A stretch of 64,000 bases of DNA from an uncultured Pseudomonadota bacterium (GTDB taxonomy: Bacteria; Myxococcota_A; UBA796; GCA-2862545): the NCBI GenBank assembly GCA_903861005.1, contig CAIOSP010000054.1, positions 33,911-97,910 of the forward strand, given 5' to 3'. Below the pieces are notes generated by a model. That model saw nothing but the letters and a program-made list of their open reading frames with translations. It made no database searches and was not told the DNA's origin. Positions 38,718 to 47,616 of the stretch are shown piece by piece. Numbering within the stretch: the stretch's first letter is position 1; each line of letters opens with the position of its first letter. The position numbers were made by a program, and so were the translations under genes.

Positions 38718-39557
38718 ATGCGCGCAGCTTGGTTGGTCGTCGCCGCTTTCACCGTCGCCTGCAACTCCGACGCAGACGGGGACGGCCTCGACGCCGCCGC
38801 TGAGAAGGCGCTCGGCACCGATCCGGCGCTGGCCGACACGGACGGCGACGGCATCGACGACGCCAAGGAGGCCGACACCAACACGGACCCCCTGCTCGCC
38901 GACACCGACAAGGACGGCATGAGCGACGGCGACGAGGTCCTCTACGGCTTCGACCCGCTCGACGAGAAGTCCGACGGCTACAAGGGCGGCTGGCCCATGC
39001 AGGAGGTCGCGGTCAAGGACGGCGTCGAGGCCGACGGCAAGCCCGGCGCCGACGTGAAGATCGGCAAGCGCTTCCCGCGCTGGCGCTTCACCGACAACTT
39101 CGGCGACGACGTCGACCTGTACGACTACGCGGCCCAGGGCAAGAAGGTCATCATCGACGTGTCCGCGCAGTGGTGCCCGCCCTGCAACGCCATGGCCGAC
39201 TACATGGACGGCAACGACGGCGTCTGGGGCGACGACGCCTTCGCCGCCTCGCTCAAGCCCCTGCGCGACCAGGTGGACGCAGGCGACCTGCTGTGGGTGA
39301 CGGTCCTCCCTGAGCAGAACGACTCGTCCCCGGCCACCGTCAAGACCGCCAAGGAGTGGCACAAGGCCTACCCGACCGAGCCGATCGCCGTCCTCGCGGA
39401 CACCGCGGGCGCAACCGGCAAGGGTCCGATGTCGGCCGAGGACTACGTGGTCCGCGTGACCGGTGGCTGGCCTACCTTCATGCTGCTCAACGAGAACATG
39501 ACCGTGGTCGAGATGGGCGTCGGCGTGGACTTCTCCACGATCATGCCGAAGCTGTAG
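38718..39557 (+). CDS. Thioredoxin-like lipoprotein with Ca-binding type-3 repeats
   Basis: 279 aa. MRAAWLVVAAFTVAC is a lipoprotein signal. Residues ~16-80 hold thrombospondin type-3-like acidic repeats (DADGDGLDAAAEKALGTDP, DTDGDGIDDAKEADTNTDP, DTDKDGMSDGDEVLYGFDP) that bind calcium. Residues ~110-279 are a thioredoxin fold of the TlpA/ResA kind with W152-CPPC-156, so it should reduce or isomerise disulfides of exported proteins. The combination of Ca-binding stalk and thioredoxin head suggests surface display. A clear terminator follows. Confidence 0.88.
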   Translation: MRAAWLVVAAFTVACNSDADGDGLDAAAEKALGTDPALADTDGDGIDDAKEADTNTDPLLADTDKDGMSDGDEVLYGFDPLDEKSDGYKGGWPMQEVAVKDGVEADGKPGADVKIGKRFPRWRFTDNFGDDVDLYDYAAQGKKVIIDVSAQWCPPCNAMADYMDGNDGVWGDDAFAASLKPLRDQVDAGDLLWVTVLPEQNDSSPATVKTAKEWHKAYPTEPIAVLADTAGATGKGPMSAEDYVVRVTGGWPTFMLLNENMTVVEMGVGVDFSTIMPKL

Positions 39558-39593
39558 TCGCCGCGGGGCCCGGCTCGCCGGGCGCCAAACGAC

Positions 39594-39631
39594 AGAAGGC
39601 GGGGCCTCACGGCGCCCGCCTTCTTTGCTTT
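39594..39631 (+). terminator. Rho-independent terminator
   Basis: A perfect 10-bp stem AGAAGGCGGG (39594-39603) / CCCGCCTTCT (39615-39624) with an 11-base loop is followed by a T-rich tail (TTGCTTTCT). It sits 37 bases after the thioredoxin-like lipoprotein stop and is the most classic terminator in the window. Confidence 0.8.
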
Positions 39632-39730
39632 CTGGAGGGCGCTCGGGTCCCGGTCGCCCGGAACCCGCGCGCGCGCCCGCGGACCCACTTAGTCGCCGGC
39701 GACCGAGTCGCCAGCGACCCAGGGGCCGAC

Positions 39731-42283
39731 TCAGCCGCTGATGCCCTGCAGCCGCTTCTCGAGCGCGTGCTTCTCGTCCTTGAGGTTGGCCTCGCCCGCG
39801 ATGCGGACGGCGTCCTCGAGGATCTTCTTGGCCTTCTCGACGTTGCCGCCGCCGGCCTCCACGGCCGCTAGGTTGTCGAGCGCGGCGAGGAGCTTGCGCG
39901 CCTCACCGGCCTGACCGAGCGGCTGCAGGGCCTTCTGGAGGAATTCGCGCGCGGTGGACGGCTGGCCCGCCTGACGCGCCGCGAGGCCGATGGTGTACCA
40001 GAGGTCCTTCAGCAGCGGGTGACCGGCCTGGTTGGCGACGCGCTGCTCGGCCTGCTGGAGCAGGGGGAGCGCCTGGGCGCCCTGGTTCTGCGCGAGCAGG
40101 ATGGAGCCCACGCGGTACAGGTCGACCGGGATGGACGCCTCGATCTTGAGCTGCTGGCTGAGCTGAAGCGCGCGCTGGGCGAGCTGCAGGGCCTCGGGGA
40201 AGTTGCGCAGCGACGCCTCGACCTGGCCGAGCAGGTCGACCGCGGCGCGCTCGCGCTGGCCCTGGCCGAGCTGACGGGTGGCGTTGGCCACGCGGCGGAG
40301 CACGTCGCGGCCCTGGTCGAGCTGCTGAGACGCCAGGAGCGCCTCGCCGAGCGACAGGCCCGCGTCCAGGGCGAGGGGCCCCAGACCCGCGCCGCCGGCG
40401 GCCTCGTTGGCGGTCTTGAAGTGCTCGACGGCCTCGGGGATCTTGCCGGAGCGGCGCGCGACGACGCCGCGGACCATCTCGGCCTGCGCCGTGACGGACG
40501 CGGGTGCTACCGGCTTGCCGTCCTCACCGGTGACGGTGGCGGAGGCGACCGACGCGTCGGCGGCGAGGAGCGCCTCGTCCGGCTTGCCGTCGGCGAGCGC
40601 GATGGCGGCGAGCTGCGCGTGCGTCTCGGCGATGCGCGCGGTGTTGCCGAGCACCTCAAACAGCTTGAGGGCGTCGCGGGCGCGGTCGCGGGCGCGGAAC
40701 AGGTCCTGGCGGCGCAGGTCGAGCTTGGCGCCGTTGAGGAGCAGCCACGCGAGCAGCTCGCGGTCGTCGTGCGCGGTGGCCCACTCGGTGGTCTCGGTGT
40801 GGACGCGGTCCGCGACGGCGAGCTGACCGCCGCCGGCGAGGTGGTCGAGCAGGGTCATGGCGACCGTGCGGCGCGTCGCGTCGGTCCAGGGGACCTCGTC
40901 GAAGTAGCGCACGATCTCGTAGGCCAGGCCCCAGGAGTTGGGCTGGTCGTTCGTCAGGGCGACGGCGCGCATGTTGGCCGCGCGGTTGGGCGCGCCATGC
41001 TCGGCGTAGAGGCGCGCGGTGCGGGTCATGAAGGCCACGCCGCGGGGGGCGAGGAAGCGCTCCATGAACACGGCGACGTTGCGGGCGAGCTGGTTGCCGT
41101 CCGTGGTGTCGTTGAAGGCGAGGATGCCCTCGCGCCAGCAGCCGCGCTTGAAGCGGTAGATCCAGGTCTGCATGTCCTCCTGGAACGAGACCTCCTCGAA
41201 CAGGTCCGGCATGGCGTCCATGAGGTCGTCGATCGACTCACGGTCAAAGCCGCCCATCTCAGCGACGAGCTGCGAGGGGAAGGCCTGGCCGAGCAGCGCG
41301 GCGAAGAACGCGACGCGGTCGGCGTCCTCGGCGGCGGCGTGCTTGGGCTTGCCCTCGTCAGGCGGGCCGGACGGCACGTCGAGCTCGTCCTCGTCGACGG
41401 TCTTGGGGGTGAGCGACGCGAGCGTCACGCCGTCCAGGTCGGAGTCGAGCGTGCCGGCCTCGACGAGGATCTCGACGAGCTCGGCCAGGAAGCCAGGGCG
41501 ACCGCCGGAGATCTCGGCCAGGCGGGCGGCGTTGCCCTTGAGCTCCTTGCTCTCCAGGAAGGCGCCAGCCTCGGCGGCGCCCCACGGCGCGATGACGACC
41601 TCGTGCAGGTCGGCGGCGCGGCGGGCCCACAGGTCGATCAGCGGCGCGGGGTGCGAAGCGCGGCGGATGTCCGACTCAGGCTCGTCGAACACGATCGCCA
41701 GCAGGTGGGTGTTCTTGGCCTCCGACAGGAGGGCCTCGAAGAACTGCGACGGGATGATCGACGGCACCATGTAGGGGTGCTGCATCTCGAGGATGACCGG
41801 CAGCTTGCGCGAGATGCCGCGGACGATCTCGACCAGCGCGATCAGCGGGTTGTCCTGCGGGATCTGGAGCTGGATCTGGCCTGTCTTGGCGTCGGCCTTG
41901 GCCTCGCGCAGCGAGTTGGTGAAGGCCTGGAACCAGCCCTGCACGCGCTTGGTCTCGTTGGGGAGCTGACCGTTGAGGATCATCTCCACCTTGCCGCGGA
42001 GCAGCGGATCCGACGTGATGGTGCCGACCAGGCTGCCGTACATGCGCACGATCCAGCCAAAGCCGTCATCCTGGTCCGTGCAGGACACGCGCCAGGGCAG
42101 GTGCTCGACCGAGCTGGCCCGCACGGTCCGGAAGAGCTCCGCGACCAGGGCACGACGACCACCGCCGAACGGGGCGACCAGACGCACGACGCGGGATTGC
42201 CCAGCGCGGGCGGCGGCCCAGTGGGCATCAAGCTGTGCGAGGTCCTCGGACCGCGCGACGAACAGGGGACGTTCCTCAGCCAA
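39731..42283 (-). CDS. Large ATPase-like TPR protein with degenerate P-loop
   Basis: 850 aa from a TTG at 42283 that has GGAG six bases upstream. Residues ~10-250 resemble an AAA/STAND ATPase module (RSEDLAQLDAHWAAARAGQ, VVRLVAPFGGGRRALVAELF), but the P-loop reads FGGGRRAL, with the catalytic Lys replaced by Arg and the Ser/Thr by Ala. Later motifs (LLAIVFDEPESDIRRASHP, WGAAEAGAFLESKELKGNAA) fit the lid region of such ATPases. Residues ~430-850 are a long TPR array (LALADGKPDEALLAADASVA). It is probably a cytoplasmic signalling scaffold without nucleotide hydrolysis. Confidence 0.75.
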   Translation of the reverse strand: MAEERPLFVARSEDLAQLDAHWAAARAGQSRVVRLVAPFGGGRRALVAELFRTVRASSVEHLPWRVSCTDQDDGFGWIVRMYGSLVGTITSDPLLRGKVEMILNGQLPNETKRVQGWFQAFTNSLREAKADAKTGQIQLQIPQDNPLIALVEIVRGISRKLPVILEMQHPYMVPSIIPSQFFEALLSEAKNTHLLAIVFDEPESDIRRASHPAPLIDLWARRAADLHEVVIAPWGAAEAGAFLESKELKGNAARLAEISGGRPGFLAELVEILVEAGTLDSDLDGVTLASLTPKTVDEDELDVPSGPPDEGKPKHAAAEDADRVAFFAALLGQAFPSQLVAEMGGFDRESIDDLMDAMPDLFEEVSFQEDMQTWIYRFKRGCWREGILAFNDTTDGNQLARNVAVFMERFLAPRGVAFMTRTARLYAEHGAPNRAANMRAVALTNDQPNSWGLAYEIVRYFDEVPWTDATRRTVAMTLLDHLAGGGQLAVADRVHTETTEWATAHDDRELLAWLLLNGAKLDLRRQDLFRARDRARDALKLFEVLGNTARIAETHAQLAAIALADGKPDEALLAADASVASATVTGEDGKPVAPASVTAQAEMVRGVVARRSGKIPEAVEHFKTANEAAGGAGLGPLALDAGLSLGEALLASQQLDQGRDVLRRVANATRQLGQGQRERAAVDLLGQVEASLRNFPEALQLAQRALQLSQQLKIEASIPVDLYRVGSILLAQNQGAQALPLLQQAEQRVANQAGHPLLKDLWYTIGLAARQAGQPSTAREFLQKALQPLGQAGEARKLLAALDNLAAVEAGGGNVEKAKKILEDAVRIAGEANLKDEKHALEKRLQGISG

Positions 42284-42391
42284 AAGAGTCTCCAGGAGTA
42301 GGGGCGCCCGACATACACACCGAACGGAGGGCGGCGAGGGTCTCCCTGTCATGGGAACGTCTCGCGTCGTGGCGCTCGAAAGTCCCGGGGC

Positions 42392-42397
42392 TATATT
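42392..42397 (+). promoter_or_regulatory. Possible -10 element TATATT
   Basis: TATATT, rare in this GC-rich DNA, lies 61 bases before the lipoprotein ATG in the divergent gap. No clear -35 is visible 17 bases upstream. Confidence 0.35.
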
Positions 42398-42457
42398 GAC
42401 GCCACCTGACGGACGCAACGCGTGCGGCCGGTCCGAAACCTCGTCCCCGACGGCATC

Positions 42458-42973
42458 ATGCACCTCTTCTCTGCCGCCTCTTCCCCCTGGTCCAACCGCG
42501 CTTCCGGCGCCCGCACGGCGGCCCTGCTGCTGGGGCTCGTGGGCTGCTCGGCCAAGGATCTCCCGGGCGAGTACTTCGACATCACCGTCGAGAGCACGTC
42601 GGACGAGTGCAATGACCCCAAGGTGGTCGACAAGGAGACCTTCACCTACCGCTTGGTGGTGGAGGGCTCCGCGGTCACCCTCTTCATGGACGACTCGCTG
42701 CTGGCCACCGGGTCCCTCCAGGGCTGCGACCTGACCTACCAGTCGCCCATCTGGACCGACAACCGCGACGACGGCAACGGAGGCACCACGCAGGCCATCG
42801 GCTGGTCGATCCACGGCGACGCCACCGTCGGCCTGTCCGACCTTTGCGACGCCGGCGACGGCTGGGTGGGTGAGGAGCGCATCGACGTCCTCAACTCGAC
42901 CGACCCGGACGTCCCCGCGGGCTGCTCGTACTTCCTGGACGCCACCGGCACCTACACGGGCTCGGTGGAGTGA
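42458..42973 (+). CDS. Lipoprotein of unknown function
   Basis: 171 aa from the ATG at 42458; a GTG at 42422 is in frame. A basic, hydrophobic N-terminus (NRASGARTAALLLGLVGC) ends in the lipobox LVGC. The mature protein of ~140 residues has four Cys and a beta-rich pattern (YFDITVESTSDECNDPK, DDSLLATGSLQGCDLTYQS, GCSYFLDATGTYTGSVE). I recognise no family. It lies just ahead of the MoxR module on the same strand, 28 bases away, and may be co-transcribed. Confidence 0.65.
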   Translation: MHLFSAASSPWSNRASGARTAALLLGLVGCSAKDLPGEYFDITVESTSDECNDPKVVDKETFTYRLVVEGSAVTLFMDDSLLATGSLQGCDLTYQSPIWTDNRDDGNGGTTQAIGWSIHGDATVGLSDLCDAGDGWVGEERIDVLNSTDPDVPAGCSYFLDATGTYTGSVE

Positions 42974-43001
42974 GCCTGCGCCGCGCGCCCCGGATCGTTC
43001 G

Positions 43002-43913
43002 GTGAGCGCGGCCTCGCTGGCCGCGACGCTGCGCGCGTCCATCGCCCAGAGCTGGCGGGGATCGGACCACACGCTGGAGCTGGTGATCGCGGCGGTGTTC
43101 GCGGGCGGCCACGTGCTGCTCGAGGACGTGCCGGGCGTCGGCAAGACCACGCTGGCGTCGTCGCTGGCGCGCGCGATCGGCGGCCGCTTCATGCGTGTGC
43201 AGGGCACGGCGGATCTGCTCCCGGGCGATCTGACGGGCATGGTCGTGCTGGTGCCGGGTCAGGTGGAGCCGGCGTTCCATCCTGGGCCCTTGTTCGCGAA
43301 CGTGGTGCTGGCCGACGAGGTGAACCGCGCGCCGCCGCGCACGCAGTCGGCGCTGCTCGAGGCCATGGCCGAGGGCTCGGTGACGGTGGACGGCGTGACG
43401 CGCCAGCTGCCGCAGCCTTTCTTGGTGATCGCGACGCAGAACCCGCACGATCACCACGGCACGTACGCGCTGCCCGAGTCGCAGCTCGACCGGTTCTTGA
43501 TCCGCCTGTCGCTCGGCTACCCGACGCGCGACGACGAGCGGGCGATCTTGCGCGCGTCGCCCAAGCGCGCGTCGACCGCCGAGAGCGTGACCGACGCCTC
43601 GCACGTGCTCGACGCGGCGCGTGAGGTGGACGCCGTGCGTGTGGCTGACGCCATCGAGGACTGGATGCTGTCGGTGGCGGCGGCGTCGCGTGTGCACCCC
43701 CGGCTGCTGCGCGGCGTGTCTCCGCGCGGTACCGCGGCGTGGCATCGCGTGGCGCGCGCGCTGGCGCTGGTGCGCGGGCGCGCGTTTGTGATCCCCGAGG
43801 ACGTGCGCGATCTGGGCGTGGTGGTGCTGGGGCATCGCGTGGTCACGCGGGCCAGCGAGGACGGCGCCGACGTGATCGCCGCCCTGTTGCGCGAGCACGC
43901 GTCTCCCGGATGA
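43002..43913 (+). CDS. MoxR-type AAA+ ATPase
   Basis: 303 aa from a GTG. Walker A is PGVGKTT (residues 44-50) and Walker B is VVLADEVNRA (101-110), followed by the sensor and C-terminal AAA lid typical of MoxR. MoxR ATPases act as chaperones or activators for the proteins encoded beside them. The stop overlaps the DUF58 start (ATGA). The MoxR-DUF58-transglutaminase order is a common conserved module. Confidence 0.93.
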   Translation: MSAASLAATLRASIAQSWRGSDHTLELVIAAVFAGGHVLLEDVPGVGKTTLASSLARAIGGRFMRVQGTADLLPGDLTGMVVLVPGQVEPAFHPGPLFANVVLADEVNRAPPRTQSALLEAMAEGSVTVDGVTRQLPQPFLVIATQNPHDHHGTYALPESQLDRFLIRLSLGYPTRDDERAILRASPKRASTAESVTDASHVLDAAREVDAVRVADAIEDWMLSVAAASRVHPRLLRGVSPRGTAAWHRVARALALVRGRAFVIPEDVRDLGVVVLGHRVVTRASEDGADVIAALLREHASPG

Positions 43914-44785
43914 GCGCCGAGCGCGTGCATCGTCGCGCGCGGCTGACGCGCGACGGACTCGCGGTCACGACCTTCGCGGTGGCGCTGGCGATCGTCGCGT
44001 GGGTGGGCGCGGGCGCGGCGGTGAACCTGATCGTCGCGGGCTTGATCGCGCTGTTGATCGTCGAGCAGGTGGCGGGCTGGCGCAACGTGGCCGGGCTGAC
44101 CGTGTCGCGCCGCGCGCCGATCGAGCTGTTCGCCGAGGACACGCAGCCCGGCGAATTCGTCGTGTCGCGCGCGGGCGGCGCGTGGGACCTGTGGATCGAG
44201 GATGCCGTCGTGCCCAGCGCACGCGCCCACGTGCCTGTGGTGCCCACGGCACAGGCGGTGCGCGCGCGGGCGCCGTGGAGCTTTGCGCGGCGCGGGGTTG
44301 TGTCGCTCGACGTGGTGACGGTGCGCTCCACGTTCCCGTTCGGCCTGGTCGAACGCACGATCATCTTCCTCGATCCGGCCGAGGTGTGGGTCTGGCCGAG
44401 GCCGCGCGTCGGCGGCGCGACGGCGGTGGACGCGACCGGATCGACCGCGCGACGCACCACCGATCCCGAGGAGATCGACGACCTGCGCCCGTACCGCACC
44501 GGCGATCGCCTGCGCGACCTGCACGCGTCGACCACCGCGCGCACCGGCGAGCCGCACGTCGTGGTGCGCCGCGGCCACGCCGACGCCGCGGTGTGGATCG
44601 ACGTGCCGTCGGGTGGCGGCCCTGCGCGTGAGGTGGAGATCGAGCGCGCGGCGGGCAGCGTGCTCCAGGCCACCGAGGCGCGACGCCCCGTCGGCTTGCG
44701 CGCGGAGGGCCGGACCTGGGCGCCGCGCACCGGCGACGAGTGGGAGCGCAAGCTGCTGTCGATCTTGGCGGAGCTGCCGTCATGA
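43910..44785 (+). CDS. DUF58 membrane protein
   Basis: 291 aa. Two hydrophobic segments at ~17-50 are followed by a cytoplasmic beta-rich part and the DUF58 signature EEIDDLRPYRTGDRLRDLHAS with conserved Arg/Asp/His. It overlaps both neighbours by four bases (ATGA), so MoxR, DUF58 and transglutaminase are translated as a unit. In related systems DUF58 proteins assemble with MoxR and a transglutaminase-like protein; their biochemical role is not settled. Confidence 0.9.
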   Translation: MSAERVHRRARLTRDGLAVTTFAVALAIVAWVGAGAAVNLIVAGLIALLIVEQVAGWRNVAGLTVSRRAPIELFAEDTQPGEFVVSRAGGAWDLWIEDAVVPSARAHVPVVPTAQAVRARAPWSFARRGVVSLDVVTVRSTFPFGLVERTIIFLDPAEVWVWPRPRVGGATAVDATGSTARRTTDPEEIDDLRPYRTGDRLRDLHASTTARTGEPHVVVRRGHADAAVWIDVPSGGGPAREVEIERAAGSVLQATEARRPVGLRAEGRTWAPRTGDEWERKLLSILAELPS

Positions 44786-46713
44786 CGCAGGCGCGCGCCA
44801 CGTCGGTGGTGGTGGGCACGGCGCTGCTGGCGGTGCTGGTGCGCGGCGGGCCCGTGGCCTGGGTGGTCGCGGCGGCGCTGCTCCCGGCGCTGTGGGGCGC
44901 GACGTTGGGCGCGCGCGCGCCGCGTGCCGTGTGGGACGCGGGCCTGGTCGTGGGCGTGCTCGCCTCTCCGCTGCCCTGCCTGTGGGGCGCGCCGCTGGAC
45001 GCGGCGGTGACGGTGACGTTGGTGGCGCTGCTGCTTCACCAGCGGCTCTCGCCGTCGGGGGAGGAGGGACCGCGCGCGTCGATCGCGATCAGCACGCTGC
45101 TGCTCGTCGCGTGCGCCGCGCACACGCCCGACGCGACCGTCGGCGTCGCGTGGCTGGTGTGGCTGCTCGCGACCCCGATCGCCGCGAGCGTGGGTGGTCG
45201 CGGCTGGGTGCACGCGCGGCTGGCGTTGGCGACCGCGGCGGTGGCCGTGCCCGTGTTCTGGATGCTCCCGCGGCCTGCGACCCATGAGGTGTCGTGGACC
45301 ACGCAGATGGCGCCGGGCGACGTGGACGCGCAGCGCGACGACGCGTCGGTGGTGGCGACGGTGCGCTTCCCGGGGCCCGCGCGCCCGCTGGTGCTGCGCT
45401 CGTCCGGCCTGACGGTGTTCGACGGCGTGCGTTGGGGCCTGGACGACACACGTCACGATCCGCCGTGGCTCGCGACGGGCGACGGCGTGACGCTCCGCGT
45501 GCACCACGCGGCGCTGGGCGGCGTGGCGCTGGTGCCGCCGGGCGTGGTGTCGGTCGGCGATCCGTCGCTGTGGCAGGACGGCGCCGAAGGCTGGCACACG
45601 CGCGCGGAGGGCCCTGTCGATCTGACTTTGGTGGCCATGCCGGACGCGCCGATCGGGCCGGAGTCGCTCGACGCGTCCGCGACGGCCCGCGCGCTGGCGC
45701 TGCCCGGGCTGGATCCGCGCATCACTGCGCTCGCGCGCAAGGTGACCGAAGGTGCGTCCGATCCGATCGCCCGGGTCGAGGCAATCTCGGCTGTGGTGTC
45801 GACGCGTCGCTACGCACACGGCGCGCCGCAGGCCGCCGATCCGCTCGCGGCCTTCCTGTTCGACGACGCAGGTGGCGACTGCGAGCTGTACGCGTCGGCG
45901 GTGGCGACGATGCTGCGCGTGGTCGGCGTCCCGGCGCGCGTGGCGACCGGCTTCGCGGACGGCGAGGTCGACGGCGACACGCTGCGCTTTCGTCGCGAGG
46001 GCGCGCACGCCTGGGCCGAGGCGCACTTGGACGGCGTGGGCTGGGTGCCGGTTGACGCCACGGCGCCCGCGGCCGATTCGCCCGTGACGCAGTCGCCCAC
46101 CGAGGGGCCAGAGTCGCCCGCGCCCGCGCCGCCGCCCGAGTGGTCCAAGGCCGCGCGTCCTCCGGTGGGCGCGCCGCCGGTCGCGAGCGCGTGGCATGAC
46201 CCGGTCGACGCGCTCTGGCGTCGCTGGGTGCTGGACTGGGATCGGGCGCGGCAGGCGGAGGCGTTGGCGGCGCTGACCTCGCTGATGGGCGCGCTGGGGG
46301 CGGCGCTCTCGGCGGTGGCCGCGGTGGTGGGCTTTGTGGGCGTGCTGCGCTGGCTGGTCAGCCGTCGAGCCGCGCTCGTGACGCCGCCGCGCGCGGGCGT
46401 GGCGGGCGCGTGGGATCAGGCCGTGCGGGCGATGGGTCGGGCAGGGTGGGTGGCGCCGGATGGGCTGCCCCCCTCGGACACGGCGTCCTGGTTCGCCGCG
46501 GAGCTGGGCGAGTCGGCGGCGCCGCTGGTGCGCCTGGCTTGGCTGCACGTCGAGGTGGCGTTTGGCGGGGCGGAGGAGGCGCCGCGGCTGGACGAAGCGC
46601 GCAGCCTGGCCGGTCAGGTGGCCCAGCTCGTCGCGACCCTAGGACGAGGCACGGGGGACGACCTCGGGCCCATTCCCAAGATCGCCCCCCGTCCACCAAC
46701 GCGACCTGTTTAA
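44782..46713 (+). CDS. TgpA-like membrane transglutaminase-domain protein
   Basis: 643 aa from the ATG at 44782. Residues ~10-170 hold about six membrane helices. A periplasmic region then carries a transglutaminase core with an intact triad: C367 (GGDCELYASA), H409 (GAHAWAEAHL) and D425 (WVPVDATAP). Another membrane helix (~515-540) is followed by a C-terminal cytoplasmic tail. This order of helices and domains is that of TgpA. The enzyme probably cross-links or cleaves amide bonds of envelope peptides. It is the last gene of the module. Confidence 0.9.
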   Translation: MTQARATSVVVGTALLAVLVRGGPVAWVVAAALLPALWGATLGARAPRAVWDAGLVVGVLASPLPCLWGAPLDAAVTVTLVALLLHQRLSPSGEEGPRASIAISTLLLVACAAHTPDATVGVAWLVWLLATPIAASVGGRGWVHARLALATAAVAVPVFWMLPRPATHEVSWTTQMAPGDVDAQRDDASVVATVRFPGPARPLVLRSSGLTVFDGVRWGLDDTRHDPPWLATGDGVTLRVHHAALGGVALVPPGVVSVGDPSLWQDGAEGWHTRAEGPVDLTLVAMPDAPIGPESLDASATARALALPGLDPRITALARKVTEGASDPIARVEAISAVVSTRRYAHGAPQAADPLAAFLFDDAGGDCELYASAVATMLRVVGVPARVATGFADGEVDGDTLRFRREGAHAWAEAHLDGVGWVPVDATAPAADSPVTQSPTEGPESPAPAPPPEWSKAARPPVGAPPVASAWHDPVDALWRRWVLDWDRARQAEALAALTSLMGALGAALSAVAAVVGFVGVLRWLVSRRAALVTPPRAGVAGAWDQAVRAMGRAGWVAPDGLPPSDTASWFAAELGESAAPLVRLAWLHVEVAFGGAEEAPRLDEARSLAGQVAQLVATLGRGTGDDLGPIPKIAPRPPTRPV

Positions 46714-46968
46714 GGGTGGGGCACGGGCTGTCGCGTCGGCGAGGAGCACGTGGGCAGCCCGCGTGCCACAGGCCGACGATCGCGTCGTGGACGGCATCGT
46801 CGGGGAGTTGGGGTGCCCGGGCCCAGGCGTGGTCGCGACCCGCGTGTCACGGTGTCGCGCAACCTGGCGCGGCAGAATCGCGGATTTGAGGCGTTGAAGC
46901 TCGGCGCTTCGCGATCGCGACAACGGTGTCGCGGCGGCGCTGCGGCGATGTGCGCGCGCGCGGGGGCC

Positions 46969-47529
46969 CTACGGCAGGGTGCCGGGGTCCTCGGCGGGCT
47001 GCAGCGAGCCGCCGTTGAGCGGGTCGACGTTCCCCGCGCGGTGCACGCGGATCGGGCCCTCCTCGCCGGCGGGGGCGGTGGCCGTGGTGGGCTTGGCGCC
47101 GCCCTTGTGCGGCCCGCCGGTGGCGGGCGCGGGCGTGACCACGGGCTCCGCGGGCGTCGCGGCCTCGATCTGATCGGCGCGGCCGCGGGGCGGCACGCCG
47201 ATGCAGCGGGAACCCTCAGCGTGGGACATTGTGATCTTGCCGCTCTGGTCGGCCTCGATCACCGTCAGGCAGTCGAACGCGGTGGGGTTGGACGTGCCGA
47301 TCCGCCAGTCCCAGGAGTAGCGCTTGGCGTCCGCGGGCAGGTCCTCTTGCAGCGTGGGCGTGCCCAGCCACTCGGTCGCTTCATGGATGCGGTGGCCGAG
47401 CAGCGCGTCGATGCGCTGGGGGTAGCTGGCCCAGGTGGGCTCCGCCTGCTCCGTGGTGGAGTTCCCCAAGCCGCTGCAGCCGAGCACGAACGCGACAGTG
47501 AGGCCGAGGACCGGGACGAGGGGGCGCAT
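46969..47529 (-). CDS. Lipoprotein of unknown function
   Basis: 186 aa. MRPLVPVLGLTVAFVLGC is a lipoprotein signal (lipobox VLGC), with GGAG before the ATG. Residues ~30-110 contain a small domain (YPQRIDALLGHRIHEATEWL, SWDWRIGTSNPTAFDCLTVI) with two Cys that may bridge; the pattern of a small Trp-rich fold recalls SmpA/OmlA-like modules but is not conclusive. The C-terminal third is low-complexity Pro/Ala/Thr. It is divergent from the SCO-like gene 87 bases away. Confidence 0.65.
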   Translation of the reverse strand: MRPLVPVLGLTVAFVLGCSGLGNSTTEQAEPTWASYPQRIDALLGHRIHEATEWLGTPTLQEDLPADAKRYSWDWRIGTSNPTAFDCLTVIEADQSGKITMSHAEGSRCIGVPPRGRADQIEAATPAEPVVTPAPATGGPHKGGAKPTTATAPAGEEGPIRVHRAGNVDPLNGGSLQPAEDPGTLP

Positions 47530-47616
47530 GGGCTCTCCAAGAGGGCGCGGGGGGGATATCCGTTCCCGTTCGCGCGCGTGAGCAGGTGGCTATCCCGCGC
47601 GATCTGGGAGCGTCGG

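Noticed and set aside
46714..46968. Small frames in the gap between the transglutaminase and the next lipoprotein
   Set aside because: Translations are Arg/Ala-rich with no start signal or motif.
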